Part shown: positions 1-6,043 of the stretch, piece by piece | Layout: each line of letters opens with the position of its first letter | How positions within the stretch are numbered: position 1 is the stretch's first letter | Assembly (NCBI GenBank): GCA_004562915.1 | Contig: SFQZ01000229.1 | Coordinates: 1 to 6,428, forward strand | Source of the DNA: a bacterium | GTDB lineage: Bacteria; Bacillota_A; Clostridia; Lachnospirales; Lachnospiraceae | Reading direction: 5' to 3' | DNA length: 6,428 nucleotides | Position numbers and translations under genes: made by a program | Notes under the pieces: generated by a model | What the model was told of the DNA's origin: nothing | Seen by the model: only the letters and a program-made list of their open reading frames with translations | The model's database searches: none

Positions 1-1
1 A

Positions 2-556
2 AGAGGAGTACCACAAATTGAAGTATCATTCGATATTGATGCAAATGGTATTGTTAATGTTAAAGCTAAAGATTTAGGAACTAATAAAGAACAAGCAATT
101 ACAATTACTGCATCTTCAAATTTAAGTGATGAGGAAATCGATAGAATGATGAAAGAAGCAGAAGCTAATAAAGAAGCAGACAATAAACGTAAAGAAGCTG
201 CAGAAATTAAAAATGATGCAGAACAAATGGTATTTGCTGCTGAAAAAACATTAAAAGACTTTGGTGACAAAGTAAAAGATGATGAAAAAGAAGAAATAGA
301 AAAACTTGTTAAGAATACAAAAGATGCTCTAGAAAAAGATGATACAGATGAAATCAAGAATGCAAGTGAAGAACTTTCTAAGAAAGTAATGGAATTATCA
401 AGTAGAGTATATCAAGAACAAGCAGCTGAATCACAAAAAGCAAGTGAAAATACACAAGAAGAAGCAGAAGATAAAAAAATTCGATTTTTGTATGTTCTAA
501 TAACGGTAATAATTTCGGCAATGATTTCATTTAGTTTTATATGTTGGTTCTCTTGA
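2..556 (+). CDS. dnaK: DnaK (Hsp70) chaperone, C-terminal part, with atypical hydrophobic tail; 5' end outside window
   Basis: The frame is open from base 2 and gives 184 residues. It begins RGVPQIEVSFDIDANGIVNV, the end of the Hsp70 substrate-binding beta domain, continues through ITASSNLSDEEIDRMMKEAE, and then shows the full charged helical lid (about residues 45-140). DnaK is an ATP-driven cytosolic chaperone working with DnaJ and GrpE; the ATPase domain lies upstream of the window. After a normal Gln/Glu-rich linker ending EEAEDKK, the usual acidic C-terminus is absent. Instead 25 residues (bases 479-553, IRFLYVLITVIISAMISFSF and on) form a likely membrane segment before TGA. Neither other frame after the A7 run at about 473-479 restores a DnaK-like tail, so a simple frameshift is not supported. 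No dnaJ follows. Codon use is extremely AT-rich, unlike the right half of the window. Family identity is certain; whether the tailed form is functional is unknown. Confidence 0.9.
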   Translation, partial: RGVPQIEVSFDIDANGIVNVKAKDLGTNKEQAITITASSNLSDEEIDRMMKEAEANKEADNKRKEAAEIKNDAEQMVFAAEKTLKDFGDKVKDDEKEEIEKLVKNTKDALEKDDTDEIKNASEELSKKVMELSSRVYQEQAAESQKASENTQEEAEDKKIRFLYVLITVIISAMISFSFICWFS

Positions 557-592
557 TTGAGATTTATTATTTAAATGTTGATTGTCAATTAT

Positions 593-601
593 AGGAAGGA
601 G
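593..601 (+). promoter_or_regulatory. Strong ribosome-binding site of the broken secreted-protein gene
   Basis: AGGAAGGAG lies 7 nt before ATG 609. It fixes the original start codon of the interrupted gene and shows that the first stop, at codon 4, sits inside a real coding sequence and not in a leader. Confidence 0.7.
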
Positions 602-608
602 AAGTATA

Positions 609-980
609 ATGAATAATTAATTAAAAGTTATAGCTACTGTTTTGGTCTTATCAATGATTATATTAACTAAAAGTGATTAGGTATTTGCGGCAGAAGAAAT
701 AGATCCTAGTATAATAGGAATAGGGATTGATGAACAAGACAATGAAAATAATATCATACCAAGGTATGTGGTGGCTTGCTCAGATTCATCAAATGGGAAA
801 CATTACATGTATCCCAAAGGAACAGGAGCGGCATATGATGTAAATAATAATAACAAGTTAAAATTTAAAGGTCAAGCGGGACAGTGTAAATATTGTAAAC
901 TTGTTTTAATTCTTAAGGAAAGTATCAGATTCAGAGCAGATAATAAAAGAGCAGTTCTGGAAAAAATAGAACTGCTCTGA
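609..980 (+). pseudogene. Small secreted protein gene with two in-frame nonsense codons
   Basis: A strong Shine-Dalgarno (AGGAAGGAG, 593-601) precedes ATG 609. The frame reads MNN-stop-LKVIATVLVLSMIILTKSD-stop-VFAAEE and then stays open to TGA 980. Ignoring the TAA (618-620) and TAG (678-680), this is a textbook Sec signal peptide with a VFAA-type cleavage site, followed by an extracellular domain of about 95 residues. That domain contains CSDSSNGKHYMYPKGTGAAY and QCKYCKL, so three cysteines, two as a CxxC pair. Both stops become Gln by one T-to-C change, so two C-to-T nonsense mutations explain them. I do not recognise the family with certainty; it resembles small cysteine-containing secreted proteins of gut Firmicutes. 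The last residues (after about LVLI) run into the hairpin at 948-978, so the natural C-terminus may have been replaced by the mobile element. A GTG at 768 could start a 70-residue remnant, without a visible ribosome-binding site. Confidence 0.6.
948..978 (-). terminator. Perfect 11-bp hairpin; possible terminator for the minus-strand genes or element-end hairpin
   Basis: AGAGCAGTTCT (948-958) and AGAACTGCTCT (968-978) are perfect reverse complements around a 9-nt A-rich loop. Read on the minus strand, the stem is followed by TTTATTAT, a weak U tract, and it lies downstream of the transposase stop, so it can end the recombinase-transposase transcript. The arm core AGCAGTT also occurs in the inverted repeat at 3299-3372, on the other side of the two mobile-element genes. 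The hairpin may therefore belong to the element end and not be only a terminator. Confidence 0.5.
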
Positions 981-1141
981 ATGTGATTCTTTCTTATTGT
1001 ACCAACCCCAAGCCGAAAAGTGAAATTTCTGCCTTACAAGCTATGGAAATTCCTATTGTTTTTTGAACAACAAAGAATTTTAGGCATGCTTCGCAGACTT
1101 TCCAACGGAAAGCCTGAAAAAAACGATATAAATATACTGAA

Positions 1142-2302
1142 TTACCAATCATTCTGTGCATATGTCCTTCCGACTGGTTTCATGCTGCAGCAGCCACATG
1201 CGGGGCAGATTGTGATATCAAAATTCCAGACTACTTTCAACAGCTCTGCAATAGAAAGTCCTGTAAACCTCTGACGGAACTTTTGATGTCCCTGTAGTTT
1301 AAAAATGAGTTTTAGATTCTTCGCTTTTGAACGATTGTTCAAAAAACCATAATAACGTACTTTTTGAAAACTATGAGGCAGCACATGCATCAGGTATCGC
1401 CGAATAAATTCCTGATTGGTAAGAGTAATCTTGCGTTTGGGATCACCGGAACTTTTACCACGTGCTGAAAAAGTTACTTCCTTTTCAGTGACCGACAGGA
1501 TCCGGTTGTTGGAGATGGCTATCTTATGTGTATATCTTCCAAGATATTCGAGGGCATTGCCAAATCCATTAAATGTTTCTTTTATGTAAGGACACCATTC
1601 TTTTGCATAAAGATCATTTTTGAATTCCTTCCACTCATTGGAGTTACGTAGTTTCTCGCAGGAGGAAGAGAAAGAAAGCTGTTTCTGTTGATACATGTGA
1701 TCAAGACAGGAGAGGTATTTGCCTTTAAATTTATCCCTGAGTACTTTAACCGGAATAAAAAACTTGTCTTTTGACTTACGTATCTTTTGCTCCTGTGTGA
1801 GACCGCCGCCTGAAATGATACAATGCATATGCACATGGTAATCCAGTTCCTGATTCCAGGTATGGAGAACCTGAATGATACCGGGTGTTGCTCCGAGATA
1901 CTTCTTATTGGCTGAAAGTTCCAGAAGTGTTTCAGCGCAGCATCTGTGAAGCAGACCATAAAGAGATTTCTGGTTACAGTAAATCAGGTGGTTTAATTCA
2001 TGTGGGAGAGTAAACACTACGTGGAAATAAGAAGAGTCAATGACTTCTGCCCTGCGCTTATCTACCCAGATTTCTTTGTTAACAGCCTGGCAGTTCGGGC
2101 AATTCCGGTTGCGGCAGGAATTATTGTGAATCTCGATATGTCCACATTCTGTACACTCACTGATGGAATACCCCAGAGTTCCGGATTTACAATCCATGAT
2201 GGCTCTGGAAGCTTTTTTCTGTATATCGGATTGAAAAAAATCCGAATTACAATAATCCGCATAAGAAAAATCCCAAATCTGCTGTATCTTAGACTTATTC
2301 AT
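1142..2302 (-). CDS. IS91-family rolling-circle (HUH) transposase
   Basis: A 386-residue protein starting at the ATG complementary to 2300-2302, chosen because GGGAGG lies 8 nt upstream; the frame is open 23 codons further up without such a site. The N-terminal zinc-binding region has C50, C53, C63, C68 and C71 (CTECGH and CRNRNCPNCQ). The HUH motif is in ELDYHVHMHCIISGGG (H158-M-H160). The catalytic tyrosine block is EYLGRYTHK with Y253 and Y257, as in IS91-type enzymes, and a cysteine-rich cluster CPACGCC (366-372) closes the protein. It nicks single-stranded DNA at the element origin by a 5'-phosphotyrosine link and drives rolling-circle transposition. Length and order of motifs are normal, with no frameshift. 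Its start overlaps the recombinase stop by 8 bp (ATGAATAA), so the two are probably translationally coupled. Confidence 0.92.
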   Translation of the reverse strand: MNKSKIQQIWDFSYADYCNSDFFQSDIQKKASRAIMDCKSGTLGYSISECTECGHIEIHNNSCRNRNCPNCQAVNKEIWVDKRRAEVIDSSYFHVVFTLPHELNHLIYCNQKSLYGLLHRCCAETLLELSANKKYLGATPGIIQVLHTWNQELDYHVHMHCIISGGGLTQEQKIRKSKDKFFIPVKVLRDKFKGKYLSCLDHMYQQKQLSFSSSCEKLRNSNEWKEFKNDLYAKEWCPYIKETFNGFGNALEYLGRYTHKIAISNNRILSVTEKEVTFSARGKSSGDPKRKITLTNQEFIRRYLMHVLPHSFQKVRYYGFLNNRSKAKNLKLIFKLQGHQKFRQRFTGLSIAELLKVVWNFDITICPACGCCSMKPVGRTYAQNDW

Positions 2303-3170
2303 GGAAGGTACCTCCCATCTTATCAAAGGGGCTTGGGGAAGCCGAAAGGGTGCGGGCAGACAGATGCACATAAATTAAAGTAGAGGAGATGGAACGGTGA
2401 CCCATAAGATTTTTTAAAGTTAGCAGATCCGTACCGTCTTCGTAATGATAGGTTGCGAAGGCATGACGGAAAGTGTGGCAGGTGAAGCGGTGTTCCCAGC
2501 CTAGTTCCCTCTCATGAGAACGGATAAAATCAGGAACACTCTGATGGTCAATCGGCTTGGAGGGATTTCTTTTCTGAGGAAAAAGCCAGTCCTTTGGACG
2601 CTTCTCAGGAGGGAGAGAATACCAGTATTGCAAGATAAGCTGCCAGGCATTTTCTGAAAGCTGGGCATAACGGTCAGAGCGGCTCTTTGAAGCACGGATA
2701 TGGATGCGGTTTCTTGAATGTTCGATGTCGGAACATTTCAAATGACGGACTTCACCAATACGGAGTCCAGCAGAGAACATCAGACAAAGAAGGGCTTTAA
2801 ATTTAAGGTCAGAAATAGAAAAAAGGAAGGTCTGCATTTCTTCCCTGGTAGGGATAAAAGGGATATAGGAATCAAACCTACGGAAGGGAATCTGGTAGGG
2901 ATCCCATTGTTTGTGAAGAACAAATATGGTGAAGAAACGCAGCTGGGAGATACAGCAATTTATCGTCCGGTCAGAAAGAGAGCGTTCTTTCTGGATCCAG
3001 AAGATGAAATTTCTCATTTCCTGCCAGGATACATCATCCGGAGAAGTATGAATGACATCGGAAAGATACTGAAGGTATGCAGAGATATATGTAGAATAAG
3101 AAACAATGGTATGGTCGGTAAGACCGCGAAGGGAGAGCATCTCCCGAAAAGAATTTAAATGATCGTCCAT
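2295..3170 (-). CDS. Tyrosine recombinase/integrase of the IS91-like element
   Basis: A 291-residue XerC/D-like recombinase. The start is the ATG complementary to 3168-3170, preceded by AGGAGG 7 nt upstream; an upstream in-frame Met (3218) has no such site. An N-terminal SAM-like DNA-binding domain (about residues 5-85) precedes the catalytic domain (about 105-275), with R137 in AGLRIGE, K162 in ASKSR, H232 and R235 in CHTFRHAFATY, H258 in LMGHRS and the nucleophile Y267 in TLIYVHLS. All six expected catalytic positions are present, so it should be active. It could resolve or integrate circular transposition intermediates, or bind the repeats just upstream (3258-3372), but that is inference. 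IS91 relatives with a neighbouring integrase-like gene are known, so this is most likely part of the element and not an independent integron or phage integrase. Confidence 0.9.
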   Translation of the reverse strand: MDDHLNSFREMLSLRGLTDHTIVSYSTYISAYLQYLSDVIHTSPDDVSWQEMRNFIFWIQKERSLSDRTINCCISQLRFFTIFVLHKQWDPYQIPFRRFDSYIPFIPTREEMQTFLFSISDLKFKALLCLMFSAGLRIGEVRHLKCSDIEHSRNRIHIRASKSRSDRYAQLSENAWQLILQYWYSLPPEKRPKDWLFPQKRNPSKPIDHQSVPDFIRSHERELGWEHRFTCHTFRHAFATYHYEDGTDLLTLKNLMGHRSISSTLIYVHLSARTLSASPSPFDKMGGTFHE

Positions 3171-3257
3171 AATGGAACCTCCTAAGTAAAAAATAAAATA
3201 ACAGCAAGAACCAGACATTTATTTGGTTACTGGACGGTGGACGATAAAATTTTTCAG

Positions 3258-3327
3258 ATATGTAGTTGTTGAGTTTAAAAATCCATGATAAACTAAGCAT
3301 AGCAGTTCTTGTGAATATGTAGTTGTT
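3258..3327. repeat. 13-bp direct repeat upstream of the recombinase gene
   Basis: ATATGTAGTTGTT occurs exactly at 3258-3270 and again at 3315-3327, a period of 57 bp. A third, inverted and weaker copy (ACAACATAT) lies at 3348-3356. The copies sit 90-190 bp upstream of the recombinase start in the non-coding end of the mobile element, where recombinase binding sites or promoter operators would be expected. The function is not shown by sequence alone. Confidence 0.6.
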
Positions 3328-3372
3328 TTGTGTGGTAACTTAACAATACAACATATACACAAAAACTGCTAT
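3299..3372. repeat. Long imperfect inverted repeat at the right side of the mobile element, followed by T9
   Basis: Bases 3299-3326 are the reverse complement of 3345-3372 at 23 of 28 positions; the outer nine (ATAGCAGTT/AACTGCTAT) are perfect. The 18-nt centre gives a long hairpin, and nine T residues follow directly on the plus strand (3372-3380), so plus-strand RNA would form a terminator-like structure. No plus-strand gene needs one here, which makes an element-end structure more likely. The outer arm shares AGCAGTTCT with the hairpin at 948-978 on the far side of the transposase. Confidence 0.6.
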
Positions 3373-3400
3373 TTTTTTTTGAAAAAAGTAGTGGTTTCAC

Positions 3401-3437
3401 GTACTTAGGGCTAGCCGTCGCGCTAGCGACTTGGTAC
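3401..3437 (+). other. Strong hairpin abutting the lysR start codon
   Basis: GTACTTAG (3401-3408) pairs with CTTGGTAC (3430-3437) with one mismatch and one G-U pair, and inside it GCTAGC (3410-3415) pairs with GCTAGC (3422-3427) around a 6-nt loop. The structure ends one base before ATG 3439 and occupies the place where a ribosome-binding site should be; no Shine-Dalgarno is seen. It may be an extragenic hairpin repeat, a regulator operator, or an RNA structure limiting translation. The flank TACAAT (3435-3440) resembles a -10 box, but no matching -35 was found. Confidence 0.45.
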
Positions 3438-3438
3438 A

Positions 3439-4377
3439 ATGCTCGCTATGTTTACTGCAAAAAAGTATATTTATGAGGTATATCGAGAAAAGAGTTTTTC
3501 AAAAGCAGCACAGAATCTTTATATTAGTCAGCCATCTTTGAGTGCGCGTATCAAAAAAGCGGAGGAGACTATCGGATTCCCGATTTTTGATAGAAGTACC
3601 AGCCCCCTGCAGTTGACTGAGGTTGGGGAGGTATACATTAAGGCGGTGGAGGAAATATTTCGTATTGAGCAGCAGGTCGAAAATCAAATCCACAGTTTGA
3701 CCACATTAAAGACCGGACATCTTTCAATAGGCGCCAGTAATTTATTTGCCGCTTATGCGCTCCCGCCTCTTATCACCAGGTTCAAACAGAGATATCCGGA
3801 TGTACAGATACGGGTTACGGAAGGAAATACTGCTCAGTTGGAGAAGATGCTCAGCAGTAATTCGCTGGATTTGGTGATTGATAATTATCATTATGATAGT
3901 GTGCTGTACAATAAAGAACTTTATTGCAGGGAGAATATTCTTTTTGCCGTGCCAAAACATTTTCAGATACATAAGGAATTGACAAAGTATCAGCTTTCTT
4001 ATGAAAGCATTCAAAACAAAAGTTATTTAAGTGACACGTATCCGGAGGTTCCGTTGGAAGTTTTTGCGGATTTTCCTTTTATTATGCTCGCTTCCGGGAA
4101 TGATACCAGAATCCGGGGGGAAAGATTATGCCAAGAAGCAGGATTTCGCCCCAATATTGTGCTTGAACTTAATCAACAGTCTACTGCTTATATGGCGGCT
4201 TCTACGCAGTTGGGGGCAACGTTCATCAGTGATATTCTGGTAAGTCAGCTTCCGTCTTTTGAAAATCTTGTGTACTATAAATTAAAAGGGGAGAGTGCCA
4301 AGCGAAATGTATTTTTTTACTACAAAAATCACAAATATAAGACTCGTGCTATGGAAGAGTTTCTTTTTATGATGTAA
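3439..4377 (+). CDS. LysR-type transcriptional regulator
   Basis: A 312-residue protein of normal length for the family. The N-terminal winged helix-turn-helix is clear in residues 10-65 (VYREKSFSKAAQNLYISQPS, then FDRSTSPLQLTEVGE), followed by a linker helix and a two-lobed periplasmic-binding-like effector domain from about residue 92 (GHLSIGASNLFAAYALPPLI) to about 305. Such proteins act in the cytosol as tetramers and respond to a small ligand; the ligand cannot be told from sequence. ATG 3439 gives MLAMFTAKKY; ATG 3448 (MFTAKKY) is equally plausible, and neither has a visible Shine-Dalgarno because a hairpin lies directly upstream. The gene points the same way as the MATE gene 190 bp downstream, so it may control that transporter, although LysR genes are more often divergent from their target. 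The upstream region may have been altered by the mobile element. Confidence 0.9.
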   Translation: MLAMFTAKKYIYEVYREKSFSKAAQNLYISQPSLSARIKKAEETIGFPIFDRSTSPLQLTEVGEVYIKAVEEIFRIEQQVENQIHSLTTLKTGHLSIGASNLFAAYALPPLITRFKQRYPDVQIRVTEGNTAQLEKMLSSNSLDLVIDNYHYDSVLYNKELYCRENILFAVPKHFQIHKELTKYQLSYESIQNKSYLSDTYPEVPLEVFADFPFIMLASGNDTRIRGERLCQEAGFRPNIVLELNQQSTAYMAASTQLGATFISDILVSQLPSFENLVYYKLKGESAKRNVFFYYKNHKYKTRAMEEFLFMM

Positions 4378-4406
4378 AATTGAGTGAAGATGTAAGAATG
4401 AATGTG

Positions 4407-4426
4407 TATGAATATGTATGAATATG
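4407..4426 (+). repeat. Perfect 10-bp tandem duplication
   Basis: TATGAATATG is repeated twice without interruption just after lysR. The duplication creates several closely spaced ATG codons in different frames, including those at 4414 and 4424 that open the two short frames described separately. It is probably a slippage product. Confidence 0.6.
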
Positions 4427-4566
4427 AAAGGCTGTGTATGGGCGGTGACAATGACTGTGATAGCGTGTACGATCTGCCGCAGCCCGGCATTCGCAACAAT
4501 ACCGGAGAAATCGAAATGCCGGAATCAGAAGTTAGTGTGATAAAAGAGGAAAGGGAGTTGTTCTAA
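4414..4566 (+). CDS. Candidate 50-residue ORF ending one base before the MATE start (overlaps another short frame)
   Basis: ATG 4414 opens a frame of 50 codons (MYEYERLCMGGDNDCDSVYD, later EVSVIKEERELF) whose TAA (4564-4566) is followed by one base and then the MATE ATG. The position would suit a translationally coupled leader peptide. The product is acidic and unlike any family I know. There is no clear ribosome-binding site. A second frame, ATG 4424 to TGA 4540, covers the same DNA and encodes MKGCVWAVTMTVIACTICRS followed by PAFA, which looks like a signal peptide, with only 14 residues after that cleavage-like site. At most one is likely to be real. The second could be the remnant of a secreted-protein gene. 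Confidence 0.25.
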   Translation: MYEYERLCMGGDNDCDSVYDLPQPGIRNNTGEIEMPESEVSVIKEERELF

Positions 4567-4567
4567 C

Positions 4568-5926
4568 ATGAAAGTAGCGGATATGTCAGCGGAGCAAAAG
4601 GTGGAATACATGACGACCGAGCCGATCCCACGTTTGGTAAGTCAGATGGCGGTACCGACGATCATCAGTATGTTGGTGACGTCATTTTACAATATGGTAG
4701 ACACGATGTTTGTGGGAAGGATCAATACGCAGTCGACGGCAGCGGTCGGTATTGTCTTTTCGGTGATGGCAATTATTCAGGCGTGTGGGTTTTTCTTTGG
4801 ACACGGATCGGGCAACTATATTTCCAGAAAACTGGGCGAACAGAATTTTGAGGATGCTAAGAAAATGGCAGCGACGGGATTTTTTTCTGCATTTATTGTG
4901 GGGCTTGTACTTGGTGCGCTGGGACTGATTTTCCTGCGTCCGCTGTCGGTATTTCTCGGATCCACGAAAACGATTCTTCCATATACAATGAGCTATCTTC
5001 GGATCATTCTGATCGGTACGCCGTTTATGATGTCTTCTCTTGTAATCAATAATCAGCTTCGTTTTCAGGGGAGTGCATCTTTTGCAATGGTAGGAATTGT
5101 GACCGGAGCTGTTTTGAATATTGCGCTTGATCCGATTCTGATCTTTGGATGCCATATGGGAGTGGCAGGAGCGGCTTTGGCCACGGTGATCAGCCAGATC
5201 GTCAGCTTCCTGGTATTACTTAGAGCCAGCATGAAGGGCGGGAATTTCAGGATATCGTTCCGGAATTTTACGCCAAACGGACATTATTTTTATAATATAT
5301 TCAAGGGCGGTGTGCCGTCTCTTTGCCGCCAGGGCCTCGGAAGTGTGGCGACGATCTGCATGAACACGGCAGCAGGAATCTATGGCGGGATCTATGCGGA
5401 TGCGGCGATCGCGGCGATGGGAATTGTGGCAAGGATTGCGATGTTTGCGAATTCAGCGTTGATTGGATTCGGGCAGGGATTCCAGCCGGTGTGCGGCACG
5501 AATTATGGCGCGAAGCGGTATGACAGAGTCCGGGAGGCTTTTTTCTTCTGTGTGAAGACAGCAGTTGGTGTATTGGTTGTCATCTCGGCGGCGGGATTTG
5601 TGTTTGCGGGGCCGCTTGTGCATCTGTTCCGCGAGGACGCTGATGTTGTGCGGATCGGAAGTCTGGCACTTCGGCTTCAGTGTCTGGTATTTCCATTGAA
5701 TGCATGGATCGTTATGTCAAATATGATGCTTCAGACCATTGGACAGGCGCTGAAAGCATCTGTTCAGGCGGCGGCCAGGCAGGGGTTGTTCTTTTTACCG
5801 CTGATTTGGATCCTTCCACAGTTTTTCGGGCTTCTGGGTGTACAGATGTGCCAGACGGTGTCGGATGTGCTGACATTTTCGTTGTCCGTGCCGTTGTGCT
5901 TGAGTGTGTTGAAGGAACTGAAATGA
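4568..5926 (+). CDS. MATE-family multidrug/cation efflux transporter
   Basis: A 452-residue integral membrane protein of normal MATE length with about 12 hydrophobic segments in two related halves. Family signatures include PTIISMLVTSFYNMVDTMFV near residue 30, FGHGSGNYISRKLGE near 78-92, and in the second half IGFGQGFQPVCGTNYGAKRY, matching MepA-like proteins. Members export cationic drugs or metabolites in exchange for Na+ or H+; the substrate here is unknown. ATG 4568 is supported by GGGAG at 4553-4557 within an AGGAAAGGGAG stretch; Met6 is a less likely start. The gene follows lysR on the same strand, which may regulate it. The coding sequence is intact, with GC-richer codon use than the left end of the window. 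No convincing terminator hairpin follows before the repeat region. Confidence 0.93.
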   Translation: MKVADMSAEQKVEYMTTEPIPRLVSQMAVPTIISMLVTSFYNMVDTMFVGRINTQSTAAVGIVFSVMAIIQACGFFFGHGSGNYISRKLGEQNFEDAKKMAATGFFSAFIVGLVLGALGLIFLRPLSVFLGSTKTILPYTMSYLRIILIGTPFMMSSLVINNQLRFQGSASFAMVGIVTGAVLNIALDPILIFGCHMGVAGAALATVISQIVSFLVLLRASMKGGNFRISFRNFTPNGHYFYNIFKGGVPSLCRQGLGSVATICMNTAAGIYGGIYADAAIAAMGIVARIAMFANSALIGFGQGFQPVCGTNYGAKRYDRVREAFFFCVKTAVGVLVVISAAGFVFAGPLVHLFREDADVVRIGSLALRLQCLVFPLNAWIVMSNMMLQTIGQALKASVQAAARQGLFFLPLIWILPQFFGLLGVQMCQTVSDVLTFSLSVPLCLSVLKELK

Positions 5927-6043
5927 TTATGGAAGTAATTGGAAATTCTGAAAAAGGGAAAAGAAGTGAATAACTTACCTTGCTGTTGTGATTTTTTATT
6001 TCATAACTTTCGGTTTTGTGTGCGATTCTATAACATTATTGTC

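Larger units (their letters stand above)
945..3375 (-). mobile_element. IS91-like element carrying a tyrosine recombinase and an HUH transposase (ends approximate)
   Basis: The unit consists of two overlapping minus-strand genes, a tyrosine recombinase and an IS91-family transposase, with non-coding stretches of about 160-260 bp outside them. IS91-type elements transpose by rolling circle, lack classical terminal inverted repeats, make no target duplication and prefer GTTC/CTTG-type tetranucleotides, so the ends cannot be fixed from this copy. The coordinates given are those of a possible imperfect terminal match: AAAAGAGCAGTTCTGG at 945-960 against the reverse complement of 3360-3375 (13 of 16 identical). 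GTTC and CTTG occur near both suggested ends (for example 900-903, 954-957, 3305-3311). Both genes look intact, so the element may be active. The presence of a mobile element is secure; its limits are inference. Confidence 0.6.
3171..3438. other. Gene-free region between the recombinase and lysR
   Basis: This 268-bp stretch holds the recombinase ribosome-binding site (AGGAGG on the minus strand), two direct copies of a 13-bp repeat, the long inverted repeat with T9, and the hairpin before lysR. It should contain the outer end of the mobile element and the promoters of both the recombinase (-) and lysR (+), but I find no convincing -35/-10 pair for either. No coding sequence is supported here. 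Confidence 0.5.

Noticed and set aside
470..556. Simple frameshift in the A7 run of dnaK
   Set aside because: Both alternative frames after the run hit stops soon and give no DnaK-like acidic tail.
609..980. Genome-wide reassignment of UAA/UAG to Gln
   Set aside because: The adjacent dnaK fragment uses only CAA, and the mobile-element, LysR and short ORFs use TAA as normal stops; two mutations in a pseudogene explain the data more simply.
1020..1274. 84-residue plus-strand frame beside the transposase 3' end
   Set aside because: It has no ribosome-binding site and overlaps the transposase C-terminus in antisense; its open frame is best explained as chance.
2000..2383. Plus-strand reading frames across the transposase and recombinase (also 2718-3158)
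   Set aside because: They lie opposite well-supported minus-strand genes with complete catalytic motifs and show no recognisable protein features.
4682..5155. 157-residue minus-strand frame inside the MATE gene
   Set aside because: The composition is highly basic and low in meaning, antisense to a clear membrane protein; no family resemblance.
5923..5973. 16-codon frame overlapping the MATE stop by ATGA
   Set aside because: It has an upstream AAGGA, but it is too short and has no recognisable features.
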